DNA of 64,000 nt from Blastomonas sp. CACIA14H2 (GTDB taxonomy: Bacteria; Pseudomonadota; Alphaproteobacteria; Sphingomonadales; Sphingomonadaceae): contig AYSC01000007.1 in assembly GCA_000503195.1 (NCBI GenBank), positions 1 through 64,000 of the forward strand. Direction: 5' to 3'. A program made the position numbers and the translations under genes. Shown here one piece after another: positions 9,019 to 18,652 of the stretch (position 1 is its first letter; every line of letters begins with the position of its first letter). The notes under the pieces are model-generated. The model had not been told where the DNA came from. It made no database searches and saw only the letters and a list, made by a program, of their open reading frames with translations.

Positions 9019-11164
9019 GCCGCTCGGCGCGCGCCTTCTCTCGCGCGGCCTGGCGCAGCGCCATCGCACGATCCCACCAGGGGTGCCCGGCATGGCCCTG
9101 CGCGACGGTGCGCACCTTGCGATCGGCAAGATAGATGGCAAGCCCGCCGATCCGGTCGAGCAGCACCCGGTCCGCCTTGAACCATCGCGGCCGGCAACTT
9201 GCCGGCAGCCAGCGCCCGGCGATGACGATATCGGCGCGGCGACAGGCGGCGGCGAGCGCGCGTTCGGGCACGCGCTCGCGGCTGCGGCCGATCAGCACCC
9301 GGTGGCTGCGCTCTCCCGAGTGCAGCACCAGGCTGCAGAAATCGGCATTGCAGCGTGCCCCGGGCCAGTCCTCGATCGCGATCGGCTCGCCCTGGAACGC
9401 GGCGCTTTCGCTCAGGCTCTGCAGCGCAAAATCGCCGGTCCTGCGGCGCAGCAGCACCAGCGCGCCATCGGGCGCATTGACCGCGACATGCTGGCCGTCG
9501 CCGGTCACCATCAGGTCGGGCGCAGGCTGAAGCGCGGCGAGCAGGCTGGCGATGGCCACCGGCACCAGTCCCAGCCAGCGTCCACGCGTCCGCCACAGGA
9601 ACAGCCACAGCCCCCCGATGACGAACAGCGCGAACACAGGCGCGCCGCTGCGCGGAAACAGCGCCACCGCGCCGGGCGTGTCGGCGACGGCATGCGCAAC
9701 ATCGATCAACGCCTCGATCGCGACGCCGCACAGCCACCAGAAGGGTGCGCCGATCCCGACAAGATCGAGCAGCAACGCCAGCGCCTCGAGCGGCATGATG
9801 ACAAAGGTGGTGAGCGGAATCGCGATCATGTTGGCGAGCGCGCCATAAAGCCCCGCCTTGCCGAAATGGTGCAGCGCGATCGGCATCAGCGTGAACTCGA
9901 TCAGCAGCCCGGTGAGGAAGGTCATCGCCAGGGAGCGCCCCGCTCGCCCGGCCCAGCCCAGGTCCGTCGCTGCCCAGTTCCGCATCGCGGGATGATCGTG
10001 CAGCGCGACGATCGCGGTGACCGCGGCAAAGCTCAGCTGGAAGCTCGGCCCCATCAGCGATTCGGGCCAGACCAGCAGCACCGCGAAAGCGCCCGCCGCG
10101 ATCAGCCGGGGCGAGACCGGATCGCGCCCGAGCGCCAGCGCCAGCAGCACCAGCAGCGCGGCGGCGCACGAGCGGATCGTTGGCACCTCGGCACCGGTCA
10201 GCAAAGTATAGCCGATCCCGGCGAGAGCCCCGGCCCCTGCCGCGACCAGCGGCAGCCGCCACGCGCGCGCCAGCGGCGGGAACAGCGCCAGCAGCCGCAG
10301 CGTCAGCAGCCACACCGCGCCTATGAGCGCGGTGACGTGCAGCCCGCTGATCGAGAGCAGATGCGCGAGGCCGCTGGCGCGCATCGCCTCGGCATCCTCC
10401 TCCCGGATCGCGCCACGGTCCCCCGTCGCCAGGGTCGCCGCGATGCCCCCCGCCCCGCCGGGCACCTGTGCCTGGATATGCGCCGAAATCCACGCGCGAA
10501 GCGAATCGAGCAGGCCGCCCGCGCCGCCGGGCCTGAGCACGCGCGGGCGGTCGAGCAGGCTGCCGGTCGCGCCCAGCCGATCGAACCAGGCGCGCTGGGC
10601 GAAGCTGTAGCCGCCGGGCAAAGCCGCCTGCGCGGGCGGCATCAGCCGCGCCCGGGCGGAGACGATCGCGCCGGGCTGCAGCGCGGGGCTGTCCAGCTCG
10701 AGGTCGAGATTGACCCGCACCCGTTCCGGCAGGCCGAGCGCAGGGGCGGGCCGGACGATGAGCCGCACCCTGTCGCGCGCGGGCAGAGTCTCGCGTGCCT
10801 CGATCCGCCCGGCCAGCGTGCCGAACCATGGCGCGGCAAGCGGATCGGCAGCGACGCGCTCGGCGCGCCAGGCCATGGTCGCGCACCCTGCCACGAGCAT
10901 CAGCAGGCCGACAAACAGGCAGCGCGCGCCGAGCTCCATCGCGCTCCACGAGCGAAACCGGGCGAGCAGCGCCAGCGCCCCTGCCAGGCTGAGCGCGATC
11001 ACCGCCATGGGCCACTCGCTGCCGGGCAGCGCGAACCAGGCGGCGATCCCCGCGCCGAACGCGACGACGATCCACACCGGCAGCTGGTCGCGCTCTGCCA
11101 GCAGCCATTGCCCCAGCCCCGCGTGCGCCCGCGCGACCATTGAAAAACGGTGCAGACTGGCCAT
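8999..11164 (-). CDS. comEC: ComEC/Rec2-family competence membrane protein
   Basis: A polytopic inner-membrane protein of about 721 aa related to the DNA-uptake channel ComEC. It has an N-terminal pair of membrane helices and an OB-like DUF4131 region, then the multi-span Competence domain (the block LRASGLAHLLSISGLHVTA is typical; I see SGLAHLLSISGLHVTA). The C-terminal part corresponds to the beta-lactamase-like domain, but no HxHxDH metal motif is visible, so it is probably not a nuclease. The start is uncertain: ATG at 11164 or at 11140, neither with a good Shine-Dalgarno. It is divergent from gltX, with 73 nt between them. No other competence genes are in the window. Confidence 0.88.
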   Translation of the reverse strand: MASLHRFSMVARAHAGLGQWLLAERDQLPVWIVVAFGAGIAAWFALPGSEWPMAVIALSLAGALALLARFRSWSAMELGARCLFVGLLMLVAGCATMAWRAERVAADPLAAPWFGTLAGRIEARETLPARDRVRLIVRPAPALGLPERVRVNLDLELDSPALQPGAIVSARARLMPPAQAALPGGYSFAQRAWFDRLGATGSLLDRPRVLRPGGAGGLLDSLRAWISAHIQAQVPGGAGGIAATLATGDRGAIREEDAEAMRASGLAHLLSISGLHVTALIGAVWLLTLRLLALFPPLARAWRLPLVAAGAGALAGIGYTLLTGAEVPTIRSCAAALLVLLALALGRDPVSPRLIAAGAFAVLLVWPESLMGPSFQLSFAAVTAIVALHDHPAMRNWAATDLGWAGRAGRSLAMTFLTGLLIEFTLMPIALHHFGKAGLYGALANMIAIPLTTFVIMPLEALALLLDLVGIGAPFWWLCGVAIEALIDVAHAVADTPGAVALFPRSGAPVFALFVIGGLWLFLWRTRGRWLGLVPVAIASLLAALQPAPDLMVTGDGQHVAVNAPDGALVLLRRRTGDFALQSLSESAAFQGEPIAIEDWPGARCNADFCSLVLHSGERSHRVLIGRSRERVPERALAAACRRADIVIAGRWLPASCRPRWFKADRVLLDRIGGLAIYLADRKVRTVAQGHAGHPWWDRAMALRQAAREKARAERLSTRPR

Positions 11165-11237
11165 TTGTCGCTGCCAGAAAGCCGTGCTAGAGGCGGTCGA
11201 AATTGCCATTGTCGGCGAGTTTGAAAGGAACGCGTAA

Positions 11238-12698
11238 GTGAGTGCAAGCGGCGAAAATTCGGGCCTACCGGCGGGCGCGTCCGGCGGACAGGTCGTAACC
11301 CGGTTCGCCCCCTCGCCCACCGGATTCCTGCATATCGGCGGCGCGCGCACCGCGATGTTCAACTGGCTGTTCGCCCGCCACCATGGCGGCAAGGCGCTGC
11401 TGCGCATCGAGGATACCGACAAGGCGCGTTCGACCCCCGAAGCGATCGACGCGATCTTCGCCGGGCTCGACTGGCTGGGTCTCGACTGGGACGACACGCC
11501 GGTGTTCCAGAGCGAGCGCGCCGCGCGCCATGCCGAGGTCGCGCACCAACTGCTCGACATGGGCAAGGCGTACAAGTGCTTCGCCACCGCCGAAGAGCTC
11601 GAGGCGATGCGCGCCGAACAACGCGAAAAGAAGCTTCCGATGCGCTATGACGGACGCTGGCGCGACCGCGATCCCAATGAGGCACCGGCGGGCGCGCCCT
11701 ATGTCGTGCGCCTCAAGGCCCCGCAATCCGGCAAGATGACGATCGCCGATCAGGTCCAGGGTAACGTCACGGTCGATACGCGCGAACTCGACGATTATGT
11801 CTTGCTGCGCTCCGATGGCACCCCCACCTATATGCTCGCGGTGGTCGTGGACGATCACGACATGGGCGTGACGCACATCATCCGCGGCGACGACCATCTC
11901 AACAACGCCTTCCGCCAGCTCGCGCTGATCCAGGCGATGGGCTGGCCCGAGCCGGTCTATGCGCATATCCCGCTGATCCACGGCAATGACGGTGCCAAGC
12001 TGTCGAAGCGTCACGGCGCGCTCGGCGTCGAAGCCTATCGCGATGATATGGGCATCGTGTCGGATGCGATGTTCAACTATCTGCTGCGGCTCGGCTGGGG
12101 CTATGGCGACCGCGAGAAGATCTCGCGCGCCGAGGCGGTCGAGCTGTTCTCGCTCGCCAATGTCGGCAAGTCGCCCTCGCGCTTCGATGCCAAGAAGCTG
12201 ATCAACCTCAACGGCCAGTATCTGCGCGAGATGGACGATGCCTCGCTCGCGTCGCTCGTCGCCCCGCGCGTTGCGGCGCTGATGCCCGAATTCGATGCGG
12301 CGAGCGGCACCGATCTGCTCGCCCGCGCGATGCCGGTGATGAAGCTGCGCGCGCGCGACCTCAACGAACTGGCCGATGGGGCGCAGTTTCTCTTCAAGAA
12401 TCGCCCGTTAAGCATGGACGAGAAAGCAAAATCCCTGCTAGACGATGCCGGGGTCGCGGTCTTGCAGACAGTATCACCGGTTCTGGCCGAAGCACCGTCC
12501 TGGACGGCTGCCGCGCTGGAGGAAAAGCTTACCCAGTTTGCCGAGGCACAGGGGCACGGCCTTGGCACTTATGCCCAGCCGCTGCGCGCCGCCCTGACCG
12601 GACAGGCCCGCTCACCGGGTATATTCGATGTGCTCGAACTTCTGGGACGCGAGGAATCGCTCGCCCGGATCAACGACGTCACGCGCGTGTCCGCCTGA
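11238..12698 (+). CDS. gltX: Glutamyl-tRNA synthetase
   Basis: Charges tRNA-Glu (and possibly tRNA-Gln) with glutamate. It is a 486-aa class I synthetase. The HIGH motif appears as [15 protein letters not shown] near residue 30 and KMSKS as [10 protein letters not shown] near residue 255, with the anticodon-binding helical domain after about residue 330. The start is GTG at 11238, with AAAGGAA about 8 nt upstream. Alphaproteobacteria often have two GltX paralogues, and which one this is cannot be told here. It runs 73 nt ahead of gltA in the same direction. Confidence 0.97.
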   Translation: MSASGENSGLPAGASGGQVVTRFAPSPTGFLHIGGARTAMFNWLFARHHGGKALLRIEDTDKARSTPEAIDAIFAGLDWLGLDWDDTPVFQSERAARHAEVAHQLLDMGKAYKCFATAEELEAMRAEQREKKLPMRYDGRWRDRDPNEAPAGAPYVVRLKAPQSGKMTIADQVQGNVTVDTRELDDYVLLRSDGTPTYMLAVVVDDHDMGVTHIIRGDDHLNNAFRQLALIQAMGWPEPVYAHIPLIHGNDGAKLSKRHGALGVEAYRDDMGIVSDAMFNYLLRLGWGYGDREKISRAEAVELFSLANVGKSPSRFDAKKLINLNGQYLREMDDASLASLVAPRVAALMPEFDAASGTDLLARAMPVMKLRARDLNELADGAQFLFKNRPLSMDEKAKSLLDDAGVAVLQTVSPVLAEAPSWTAAALEEKLTQFAEAQGHGLGTYAQPLRAALTGQARSPGIFDVLELLGREESLARINDVTRVSA

Positions 12699-12771
12699 GC
12701 GGGCTCTGCGCGCAATACCGAACCCTGGCGGGGTCCGCCCCGCCGCATAAACGCTTGGAGGAGAACGTACC

Positions 12772-14055
12772 GTGTCAGACAGCGCATCATTGAAGATCGG
12801 CGACAAGGAAAGCGGCTATCCGATCCGCTCCGGCTCGATCGGCCCGGACGTCATCGACATCCGCAAGCTCTATGCCGAAACCGGCTGCTTCACCTATGAC
12901 CCCGGCTTTACCTCCACCGCCAGCTGCGACAGTGCGCTGACCTATATCGATGGCGACGAGGGCGTGCTGCTGCACCGCGGCTATCCGATCGGCGAGCTGG
13001 CCGAGGATTCGAGCTTCATGGAAGTCTCGTACCTGCTGCTCAACGGCGAACTGCCGAGCAAGGACGAGCTCGACACCTTCACCTATACCATCTCGCGTCA
13101 CACGATGCTGCACGAGCAGCTGATGCAGTTCTATCGCGGGTTCCGTCGCGATGCGCACCCGATGGCGATCATGTGCGGCGTGGTCGGCGCGCTCTCGGCC
13201 TTCTATCACGACTCGACCGACATTGCGGACCCCGAGCATCGCAAGATCTCGAGCCATCGCCTCATCGCCAAGATGCCGACGATCGCCGCCGCCGCGTACA
13301 AATATTCGGTCGGCCAGCCGTTCGTCTATCCGGACAACTCGCTGTCCTATACCGGCAATTTCCTGAAGATGACCTTCGGCGTTCCGGCCGAGAAGTACGA
13401 GGTCAATCCCGTGGTCGAGCGTGCGCTCGATCGCATCTTCATCCTGCATGCCGACCATGAGCAGAACGCATCGACCTCGACCGTGCGTCTCGCGGGCTCG
13501 TCGGGCGCCAATCCGTTCGCGTGCATCGCGGCGGGCATCGCCTGTCTGTGGGGCCCGGCGCATGGCGGCGCGAACGAGGCCGCGCTCAACATGCTGCGCG
13601 AGATCGGCACGCCCGACAAGATCCCGCACTATATCGAGCGCGCCAAGGACAAGAACGACCCGTTCCGCCTGATGGGCTTCGGCCACCGCGTCTACAAGAA
13701 CTACGACCCGCGCGCGACGGTGATGCAGAAGACCGTGCGCGAGGTGTTCGACGCGCTCAAGGTCAGCGATCCGGTGTTCGAGGTCGCGCTGCAGCTCGAG
13801 GAAATGGCGCTCAACGATCCCTATTTCATCGAGAAGAAGCTGTTCCCGAACGTGGACTTCTATTCGGGCGTGATCCTCTCGGCGATCGGCTTCCCGACCA
13901 CGATGTTCACCGCCCTGTTCGCGCTCGCGCGCACCGTCGGCTGGGTGGCGCAGTGGAACGAGATGATCTCCGACCCCGGCCAGAAGATCGGCCGCCCGCG
14001 TCAGCTCTACACCGGCCCGACGCAGCGCCCCTATGTGAAGATCGGCGACCGCTGA
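12772..14055 (+). CDS. gltA: Citrate synthase (type II)
   Basis: Condenses acetyl-CoA and oxaloacetate to citrate at the entry of the TCA cycle. The 427-aa length fits the hexameric, NADH-sensitive type of Gram-negative bacteria. Catalytic blocks visible are the His region [11 protein letters not shown], the His in [14 protein letters not shown], the [13 protein letters not shown] stretch, and the Asp/Arg region [10 protein letters not shown]. The start is GTG at 12772 behind a strong GGAGGAG. Two hairpins follow the stop: CCGCTGAA-ctc-TTCAGCGG across the stop codon and the terminator at 14086. icd, another TCA enzyme, lies 8 kb downstream. Confidence 0.97.
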   Translation: MSDSASLKIGDKESGYPIRSGSIGPDVIDIRKLYAETGCFTYDPGFTSTASCDSALTYIDGDEGVLLHRGYPIGELAEDSSFMEVSYLLLNGELPSKDELDTFTYTISRHTMLHEQLMQFYRGFRRDAHPMAIMCGVVGALSAFYHDSTDIADPEHRKISSHRLIAKMPTIAAAAYKYSVGQPFVYPDNSLSYTGNFLKMTFGVPAEKYEVNPVVERALDRIFILHADHEQNASTSTVRLAGSSGANPFACIAAGIACLWGPAHGGANEAALNMLREIGTPDKIPHYIERAKDKNDPFRLMGFGHRVYKNYDPRATVMQKTVREVFDALKVSDPVFEVALQLEEMALNDPYFIEKKLFPNVDFYSGVILSAIGFPTTMFTALFALARTVGWVAQWNEMISDPGQKIGRPRQLYTGPTQRPYVKIGDR

Positions 14056-14085
14056 ACTCTTCAGCGGCCATCGCGACGAACGAAG

Positions 14086-14113
14086 CGCCCTCCCCTTACC
14101 GGGAGGGCGTTTT
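14086..14113 (+). terminator. Rho-independent terminator of gltA
   Basis: A perfect 9-bp stem CGCCCTCCC / GGGAGGGCG with a 6-nt loop, followed by TTTTG, 30 nt after the gltA stop. Confidence 0.85.
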
Positions 14114-14146
14114 GCTTTGGCTTCAGCAAACCTTCCCCCGACCCTA

Positions 14147-14234
14147 TCGTCACCCCCGCGAAGGCGGGGGTCCCGCTTTGTCTGTCGGCGGGACGCAGAG
14201 GCGGGATTCCCGCTTTCGCGGGAATGACGGGGTT
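14147..14234. repeat. Inverted pair of REP-like palindromes (CGTCAyyCCCGCG family)
   Basis: Two copies of a short palindromic unit in opposite orientation: CGTCACCCCCGCGAAGGCGG at the left and, at the right, the reverse complement of CGTCATTCCCGCGAAAGCGG. Each has an internal hairpin and they are spaced by about 30 nt. A second pair of the same family lies at 48839-48922, after the slt gene. Confidence 0.8.
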
Positions 14235-14260
14235 ATTTCGAGATAGACGGAGCGTGCGCG

Positions 14261-15379
14261 TCAGACGCGCATCGGCATCAGCACGTAGAGCGCGGTGGCC
14301 TTGTCGTTCTCGCGGATCAGCGTCGGGGCGCTGCTGTCGGCAAGGTGCAGTTCGACGACATCGCCATCGATCTCGCCCAGGATGTCGAGCAGATAGCGCG
14401 CGTTGAAGCCGATCTCGAAGCCGTCGCTGCCATACTGGCCCTCGACCTCTTCGGCCGCGGTGCCGTTTTCCGGGCTGGTGACCGAGAGCGTGATCTTGTC
14501 CTTTTCCAGCGCCATCTTGACCGCGCGGGTCTTTTCGGTGGCGATGGTGGCGACGCGGTCGACGCCCTGTTCGAAGGCGCGCGGATCGATCTTGAGCAGC
14601 TTGTCGTTCGCGGTCGGGATGACGCGGCTGTAATCGGGGAAGGTCCCGTCGATCAGCTTCGAGGTCAGGATCGCGCTGCCCAGGGTGAAGCGGATCTTGC
14701 TCGCCGACAGGTCGACCTGCACGCGCGAGTCGCCGCGCTCGTCGAGCAGCTTGCGCAGTTCGGCGATGCATTTGCGCGGCACGATCACGTCGGGCATGCC
14801 CTCGGCACCATCAGGCCGGTCGAGCGTCACGCGCGCCAGACGATGACCGTCGGTCGCCGCGGCCTTGAGCACCGGGCGGTCGTCATCGGCGACATGCAGG
14901 AAGATGCCGTTGAGATAATAGCGCGTCTCTTCGGTCGAGATGGCAAAGCGGGTCTTGTCGATGATCTGGACCAGCTCGGCTGCGGCCAGCTCGAAGCTGG
15001 TCGGCAGGTCGCCCTCGGCGATCACCGGGAAGTCGTCGCGCGGCAGCGTCGGCAGCGTGAAGCGGCTGCGGCCTGCGCGCACCAGCATCTTGCCGTCGGC
15101 GGCATCGAGCATCACCTGGCTGCCATCGGGCAGCTTGCGCGCGATCTCGAACAGCGTGTGCGCCGAAACCGTGATCGATCCGGGGGTCTCGACCGAATAG
15201 GCGCTCATCGTCTCGACGATCTGCAGGTCGAGATCGGTCGCCATGAAGCGCAGCGCGCCATCGCTCGACGCCTCGATCAGCACGTTCGACAGGATGGGGA
15301 TCGTGTTGCGCCGTTCCACCACCGACTGAACATGGCTGAGGCTCTTGAGGAGCGTCGCGCGTTCGATTGTCGCTTTCAT
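14261..15379 (-). CDS. dnaN: DNA polymerase III sliding clamp (beta subunit)
   Basis: Forms the ring-shaped clamp that tethers DNA polymerase III and other repair enzymes to DNA. The product is 372 aa, the standard size for the three-domain clamp. It begins MKATIERATLLKSLSHVQSV and ends with the conserved YVLMPMRV, where the hydrophobic clamp-binding pocket lies. The open frame continues upstream to 15505, but GGGGA precedes the ATG at 15379 and family similarity starts there. A GAGGC-TGCAGC-GCCTC hairpin lies just before the ribosome binding site. It is not beside dnaA here. It is divergent from the phosphatase gene at 15568. Confidence 0.98.
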   Translation of the reverse strand: MKATIERATLLKSLSHVQSVVERRNTIPILSNVLIEASSDGALRFMATDLDLQIVETMSAYSVETPGSITVSAHTLFEIARKLPDGSQVMLDAADGKMLVRAGRSRFTLPTLPRDDFPVIAEGDLPTSFELAAAELVQIIDKTRFAISTEETRYYLNGIFLHVADDDRPVLKAAATDGHRLARVTLDRPDGAEGMPDVIVPRKCIAELRKLLDERGDSRVQVDLSASKIRFTLGSAILTSKLIDGTFPDYSRVIPTANDKLLKIDPRAFEQGVDRVATIATEKTRAVKMALEKDKITLSVTSPENGTAAEEVEGQYGSDGFEIGFNARYLLDILGEIDGDVVELHLADSSAPTLIRENDKATALYVLMPMRV

Positions 15380-15567
15380 GAAAATCCCCCGAGGCGCTGC
15401 AGCCTCATCAGCAAATGACATATCCGCCGCGAAGGCAGAATCCGGACCCACTTCATTAACAAGATTGGCTTTAGGGGCAAGCCGATAGCCGGGCAGATGC
15501 GCCAAAACTGTGGAAAATGACGGGATAGACTTGCCTATTGGGCACCCATTGCCGAAACGGGAGCGAT

Positions 15568-16224
15568 ATGACGCAAAATTCCCGCTTTGCCTGCCCGCCA
15601 GTGCCCGGTCGCCTGTTCATCGCGCGCCATGGCGAGACGGTTTTCAACGCCGCCAAACGGCTGCAAGGCGATCATCTCCACACCCCGCTCACCCGCGCCG
15701 GCTTTGCCCAGGCCGATGCGATGGGCGCGGCGCTGGCGGGCGTGCTGGGCCAGAAGCCGGAGATCAAGCTCTGGGCATCGGATACCGGCCGCGCGCTGCA
15801 GACGCTGGCGGTGATCACCGAGCATCTCGGGCTCGACTGGCACGATGCCGAGCGCGATATCCGCCTGGCCGAGATCGGCATGGGCTGCTGGGGTGGGCGC
15901 TATTATGCCGAGGTGGTCGACGAGGTCGGACCGATCGTCAGCGCCGACATGCTGCTCACCCCTGCCCCCGACGGCGAATGCTATCCCGAAATTGCCGAGC
16001 GCGTGACGGGCTGGCTCGCCGATCATGCGGGCGAACCGGGCGACCGGCTGGTGATCATGCACGGCATTTCGAGCCGGGTGCTGCGCGGGGTGCTGCTGGG
16101 CCTGCCGGTGCACCCCGAGTTCGGCGCGCCGATCGCGCCCGGCCTGCCTCAGGGATCGGTGGTGATGATCGAGAATGGCGTGGAGCATGTCGTCGTCACC
16201 GGCACCGGCGGAGGTCATGCGTGA
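15568..16224 (+). CDS. Histidine phosphatase family protein (phosphoglycerate mutase-like)
   Basis: A 218-aa protein with the phosphohistidine motif LFIARHGETVFN near residue 20. The second catalytic His is in VIMHGISSRVLRG near residue 170, and the intervening Arg/Glu region (ASDTGRALQT, LAEIGMGCWGG) is present. Such enzymes are phosphoglycerate mutases, cobalamin phosphatases or small-molecule/protein phosphatases, and the substrate cannot be told. ATG at 15568 is preceded by ACGGGAG. The stop overlaps the next gene's GTG start (GTGA), which suggests translational coupling. Confidence 0.88.
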   Translation: MTQNSRFACPPVPGRLFIARHGETVFNAAKRLQGDHLHTPLTRAGFAQADAMGAALAGVLGQKPEIKLWASDTGRALQTLAVITEHLGLDWHDAERDIRLAEIGMGCWGGRYYAEVVDEVGPIVSADMLLTPAPDGECYPEIAERVTGWLADHAGEPGDRLVIMHGISSRVLRGVLLGLPVHPEFGAPIAPGLPQGSVVMIENGVEHVVVTGTGGGHA

Positions 16225-16718
16225 GCAAACGCGCCGCCGCGCTGGCGCTGGCGCTGCTGGCGGCGCTCGCCCCGGCGGCCGAGGCGCGCGACAGCCTGGG
16301 CGTGTTCGATGCCTGGGGCGCCTTCCGCGATCCGCAGGTTCCGCGCTGCTACGCCATCGCCCAGCCTGACGAGGTGCGCGGGTCGCGGCAATACCGTCCC
16401 TTTGCCAGCATAGGCTATTGGCCGAAGCGCGGCGTGCGCGGTCAGTTCCATCTGCGGCTCAGCCGCGCGATGGCGAAAGGACAGGCCGTCACCTTGACCA
16501 TCGGCATCCGCCGCTTTCGCCTCACCGGCGGCGGCGGCGATGCCTGGGCGCGCGACAAGGCGATGGACGCCAGCATCATCGCCGCGATGCGCTCCGCGCG
16601 CGAGATGAGCGCGAGCAGCCAGGACGCGCGCGGCAACACCATCCGTGACCTCTATCTGCTGAAAGGCGCCGCGACCGCGACGGATGCGGCGGCTTTGGGG
16701 TGCGCGCGCCGCAGCTAG
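16221..16718 (+). CDS. Secreted protein of unknown function
   Basis: A 165-aa protein starting at a GTG that overlaps the preceding stop (GTGA). It has a clear signal peptide (SKRAAALALALLAALAPAAEA). The mature part has two Cys, in PQVPRCYAIAQP and near the C terminus in AALGCARR, which could form a disulfide, and the repeated motif RRFRLTGGGGDAW. The overall pattern (small exported protein, W/C/Y-rich start, paired Cys) is reminiscent of the invasion-associated locus B (IalB) family, but this is only a resemblance. It overlaps the convergent downstream gene by 4 nt. Confidence 0.7.
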   Translation: MSKRAAALALALLAALAPAAEARDSLGVFDAWGAFRDPQVPRCYAIAQPDEVRGSRQYRPFASIGYWPKRGVRGQFHLRLSRAMAKGQAVTLTIGIRRFRLTGGGGDAWARDKAMDASIIAAMRSAREMSASSQDARGNTIRDLYLLKGAATATDAAALGCARRS

Positions 16719-17125
16719 ATACGATCGAGCAGCCGCTCGACACTGGCATGCGCCGCCTTGTGATGGTCGCCCCGGGCGCGCCCTTCCTCTTCCAGCGCAG
16801 CGCGGATCGCGTCGATCTGCACGTCGGTGAGATGCTCGATGCCGATAAAGGCGTTGCGCGCGTCGTGCTGCGCGCGGATCAGCTCGTCGAGCTTGGCCTG
16901 CATCGCGGCCGCATCGCGGTTCTGGCTGTTCTGGATGACGAACACCATCAGGAAGGTGATGATCGTGGTGCCGGTGTTGATCACCAGCTGCCAGGTATCC
17001 GAATAGCCGAACACCGGCCCCGTCACCCCCCAGATCACGATGATCAGCGTGGCCGCGAAAAAGGCGAACGGCCTGCCCACCAGCCAGGCGACACGGGTGG
17101 CAATCACGGTGAAGAAACGATCCAT
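16715..17125 (-). CDS. Low-affinity iron permease-like membrane protein
   Basis: A 136-aa protein with two predicted membrane helices (PFAFFAATLIIVIWGVTGP and INTGTTIITFLMVFVIQ) followed by NSQNRDAAAMQAKLDEL, the signature of the bacterial Fe_permease/DUF family related to fungal Fet4. The C-terminal third is helical and charged. Transport of iron has not been shown for most bacterial members, so the function is tentative. The open frame extends far upstream, but AGGAG precedes the ATG at 17125 and similarity begins there. It is divergent from rlmN. Confidence 0.82.
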   Translation of the reverse strand: MDRFFTVIATRVAWLVGRPFAFFAATLIIVIWGVTGPVFGYSDTWQLVINTGTTIITFLMVFVIQNSQNRDAAAMQAKLDELIRAQHDARNAFIGIEHLTDVQIDAIRAALEEEGRARGDHHKAAHASVERLLDRI

Positions 17126-17206
17126 GGGGGCTCCTGAAGACGTGGAACGGCGCTGCGCCGGAGGCACAGCTAGCAATTGCGGGCGAATTTGACTATGTGC
17201 GCCGCC

Positions 17207-18460
17207 ATGAACGCCGAAACCCCGATCTCCATGCCCATCCCGGGCCATATCGACCCCGTGCCCGTGCCGCGCGCGATCACCCCGCGTGCCGATGGCCGCA
17301 GCGACCTGATGGGCCTGGCGCGCGAGGATATCGGCGCGCTGCTCGAGGCTGCCGGGCTCGACCGCAAGCAGGCCAAGCTGCGCTCGAAGCAGCTCTTCCA
17401 CTGGATCTACCATCGCGGCGTCACCGATTTCGACGCGATGACCGATATCGCCAAGCCGATGCGCCCCTGGCTCGCCGAGCGTTTCGTCATCGGCCGTCCC
17501 GAGATCGTCGAGGCGCAGGTCTCGGGCGACGGAACGCGCAAGTGGCTGCTGCGCACCGGTGACGGCCAGGATTACGAGATGGTCTTCATCCCCGATGCGG
17601 ACCGCGGCACCTTGTGCATCTCCAGCCAGGTCGGCTGCACGCTCAACTGCCGCTTCTGTCATACCGGCACGATGCGGCTGGTGCGCAACCTCACGCCAGG
17701 CGAGATCGTCGGCCAGGTGATGCTCGCGCGCGATGCGCTGGGCGAATGGCCCAAGGGCGCGATGGACCGGCTCGACGAGGACGAGGACGCCGCCGCCTAT
17801 ACCGCCGATGGCCGGCTGCTCACCAATATCGTGCTGATGGGCATGGGCGAGCCGCTGTACAATTTCGATCATGTCCGCGACGCCATGAAGGTGGTCATGC
17901 ACGGCGATGGCTTGGCGCTTTCCAAGCGGCGCATCACGCTCTCGACCAGCGGCGTCGTGCCGATGATGGCGCGCTGCGGCGAGGAGATCGGCGTCAACCT
18001 CGCGGTCTCGCTGCACGCGGTGACCAAGGACGTGCGCGACGAGATCGTGCCCTTGAACCGCAAATACGGGCTCGAACAGCTGCTCCAGGCGTGCGCCGAC
18101 TATCCCGGCGCAAGCAACGCGCGGCGCATCACCTTCGAATATGTGATGCTCAAGGACAAGAATGACAGCGACGAGGACGCGCGCGAGCTCGTCCGCCTGC
18201 TCAAGGCCTATGGCCTACCCGCCAAGGTCAACCTGATCCCGTTCAACCCCTGGCCCGGCGCGGCATACGAATGCTCGGACCCCGAACGGATCAAGCGCTT
18301 TTCCGACATCGTGTTCGAAGGCGGCATCAGCGCGCCGGTGCGCACCCCGCGCGGCCGCGACATCATGGCGGCGTGCGGCCAGCTCAAGTCCGCATCGGAA
18401 AAGAAGAGCCGCGCCGAGCTCGACCGGCTGGCGGAGGAGAAGCAGGCGGCGTTGGGTTAA
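17207..18460 (+). CDS. rlmN: Dual-specificity 23S rRNA/tRNA adenine-C2 methyltransferase
   Basis: A radical-SAM enzyme that methylates C2 of A2503 in 23S rRNA and of A37 in several tRNAs. The [4Fe-4S] motif is [11 protein letters not shown] (CxxxCxxC). Further blocks are [41 protein letters not shown] and LIPFNPWPG. The methyl-carrier cysteine is in the C-terminal MAACGQLK. From ATG at 17207 the product is 417 aa. Earlier in-frame starts at 17195 (ATG) and 17177 (TTG) exist, and none has a clear Shine-Dalgarno, so the exact N terminus is uncertain. Confidence 0.96.
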   Translation: MNAETPISMPIPGHIDPVPVPRAITPRADGRSDLMGLAREDIGALLEAAGLDRKQAKLRSKQLFHWIYHRGVTDFDAMTDIAKPMRPWLAERFVIGRPEIVEAQVSGDGTRKWLLRTGDGQDYEMVFIPDADRGTLCISSQVGCTLNCRFCHTGTMRLVRNLTPGEIVGQVMLARDALGEWPKGAMDRLDEDEDAAAYTADGRLLTNIVLMGMGEPLYNFDHVRDAMKVVMHGDGLALSKRRITLSTSGVVPMMARCGEEIGVNLAVSLHAVTKDVRDEIVPLNRKYGLEQLLQACADYPGASNARRITFEYVMLKDKNDSDEDARELVRLLKAYGLPAKVNLIPFNPWPGAAYECSDPERIKRFSDIVFEGGISAPVRTPRGRDIMAACGQLKSASEKKSRAELDRLAEEKQAALG

Positions 18461-18470
18461 GACTGCAAAG

Positions 18471-18629
18471 CCCTCCCCCTTGATGGGGGAGGGTTGGGTG
18501 GGGGTGAGCGCGCGAGATCGTGCTTTCTGTCGCTGCGGACCTGCGTACCCAGCTGCACCATCACCCTCACCGCTGCGACTAGGCTCCTTCGTCGCCAAGT
18601 CTCGCTGCCTCTCCCATCGAGGGAGAGGC
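18471..18629. repeat. Composite palindromic intergenic element, about 160 bp
   Basis: Left end hairpin CCCTCCCCC-TTGAT-GGGGGAGGG (18471-18493) and right end hairpin GCCTCTCCC-ATCGA-GGGAGAGGC (18607-18629). The GGTGGGGGTGA after the left hairpin is complementary, with one wobble, to TCACCCTCACC near 18561-18571, so the middle can fold as well. This looks like a miniature palindromic repeat rather than a gene. It sits between two converging genes and may also end rlmN transcription. Confidence 0.6.
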
Positions 18630-18652
18630 GACCTGCTGGGCGCAGTGCGTTT

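Noticed and set aside
9083-11143. 686-codon plus-strand frame opposite comEC
   Set aside because: Antisense of comEC, Gln/Arg/His-rich without domains; a GC artefact.
15500-15530. Possible replication origin beside dnaN (TGTGGAAAA)
   Set aside because: Only one imperfect DnaA-like 9-mer, no AT-rich stretch and no dnaA nearby.
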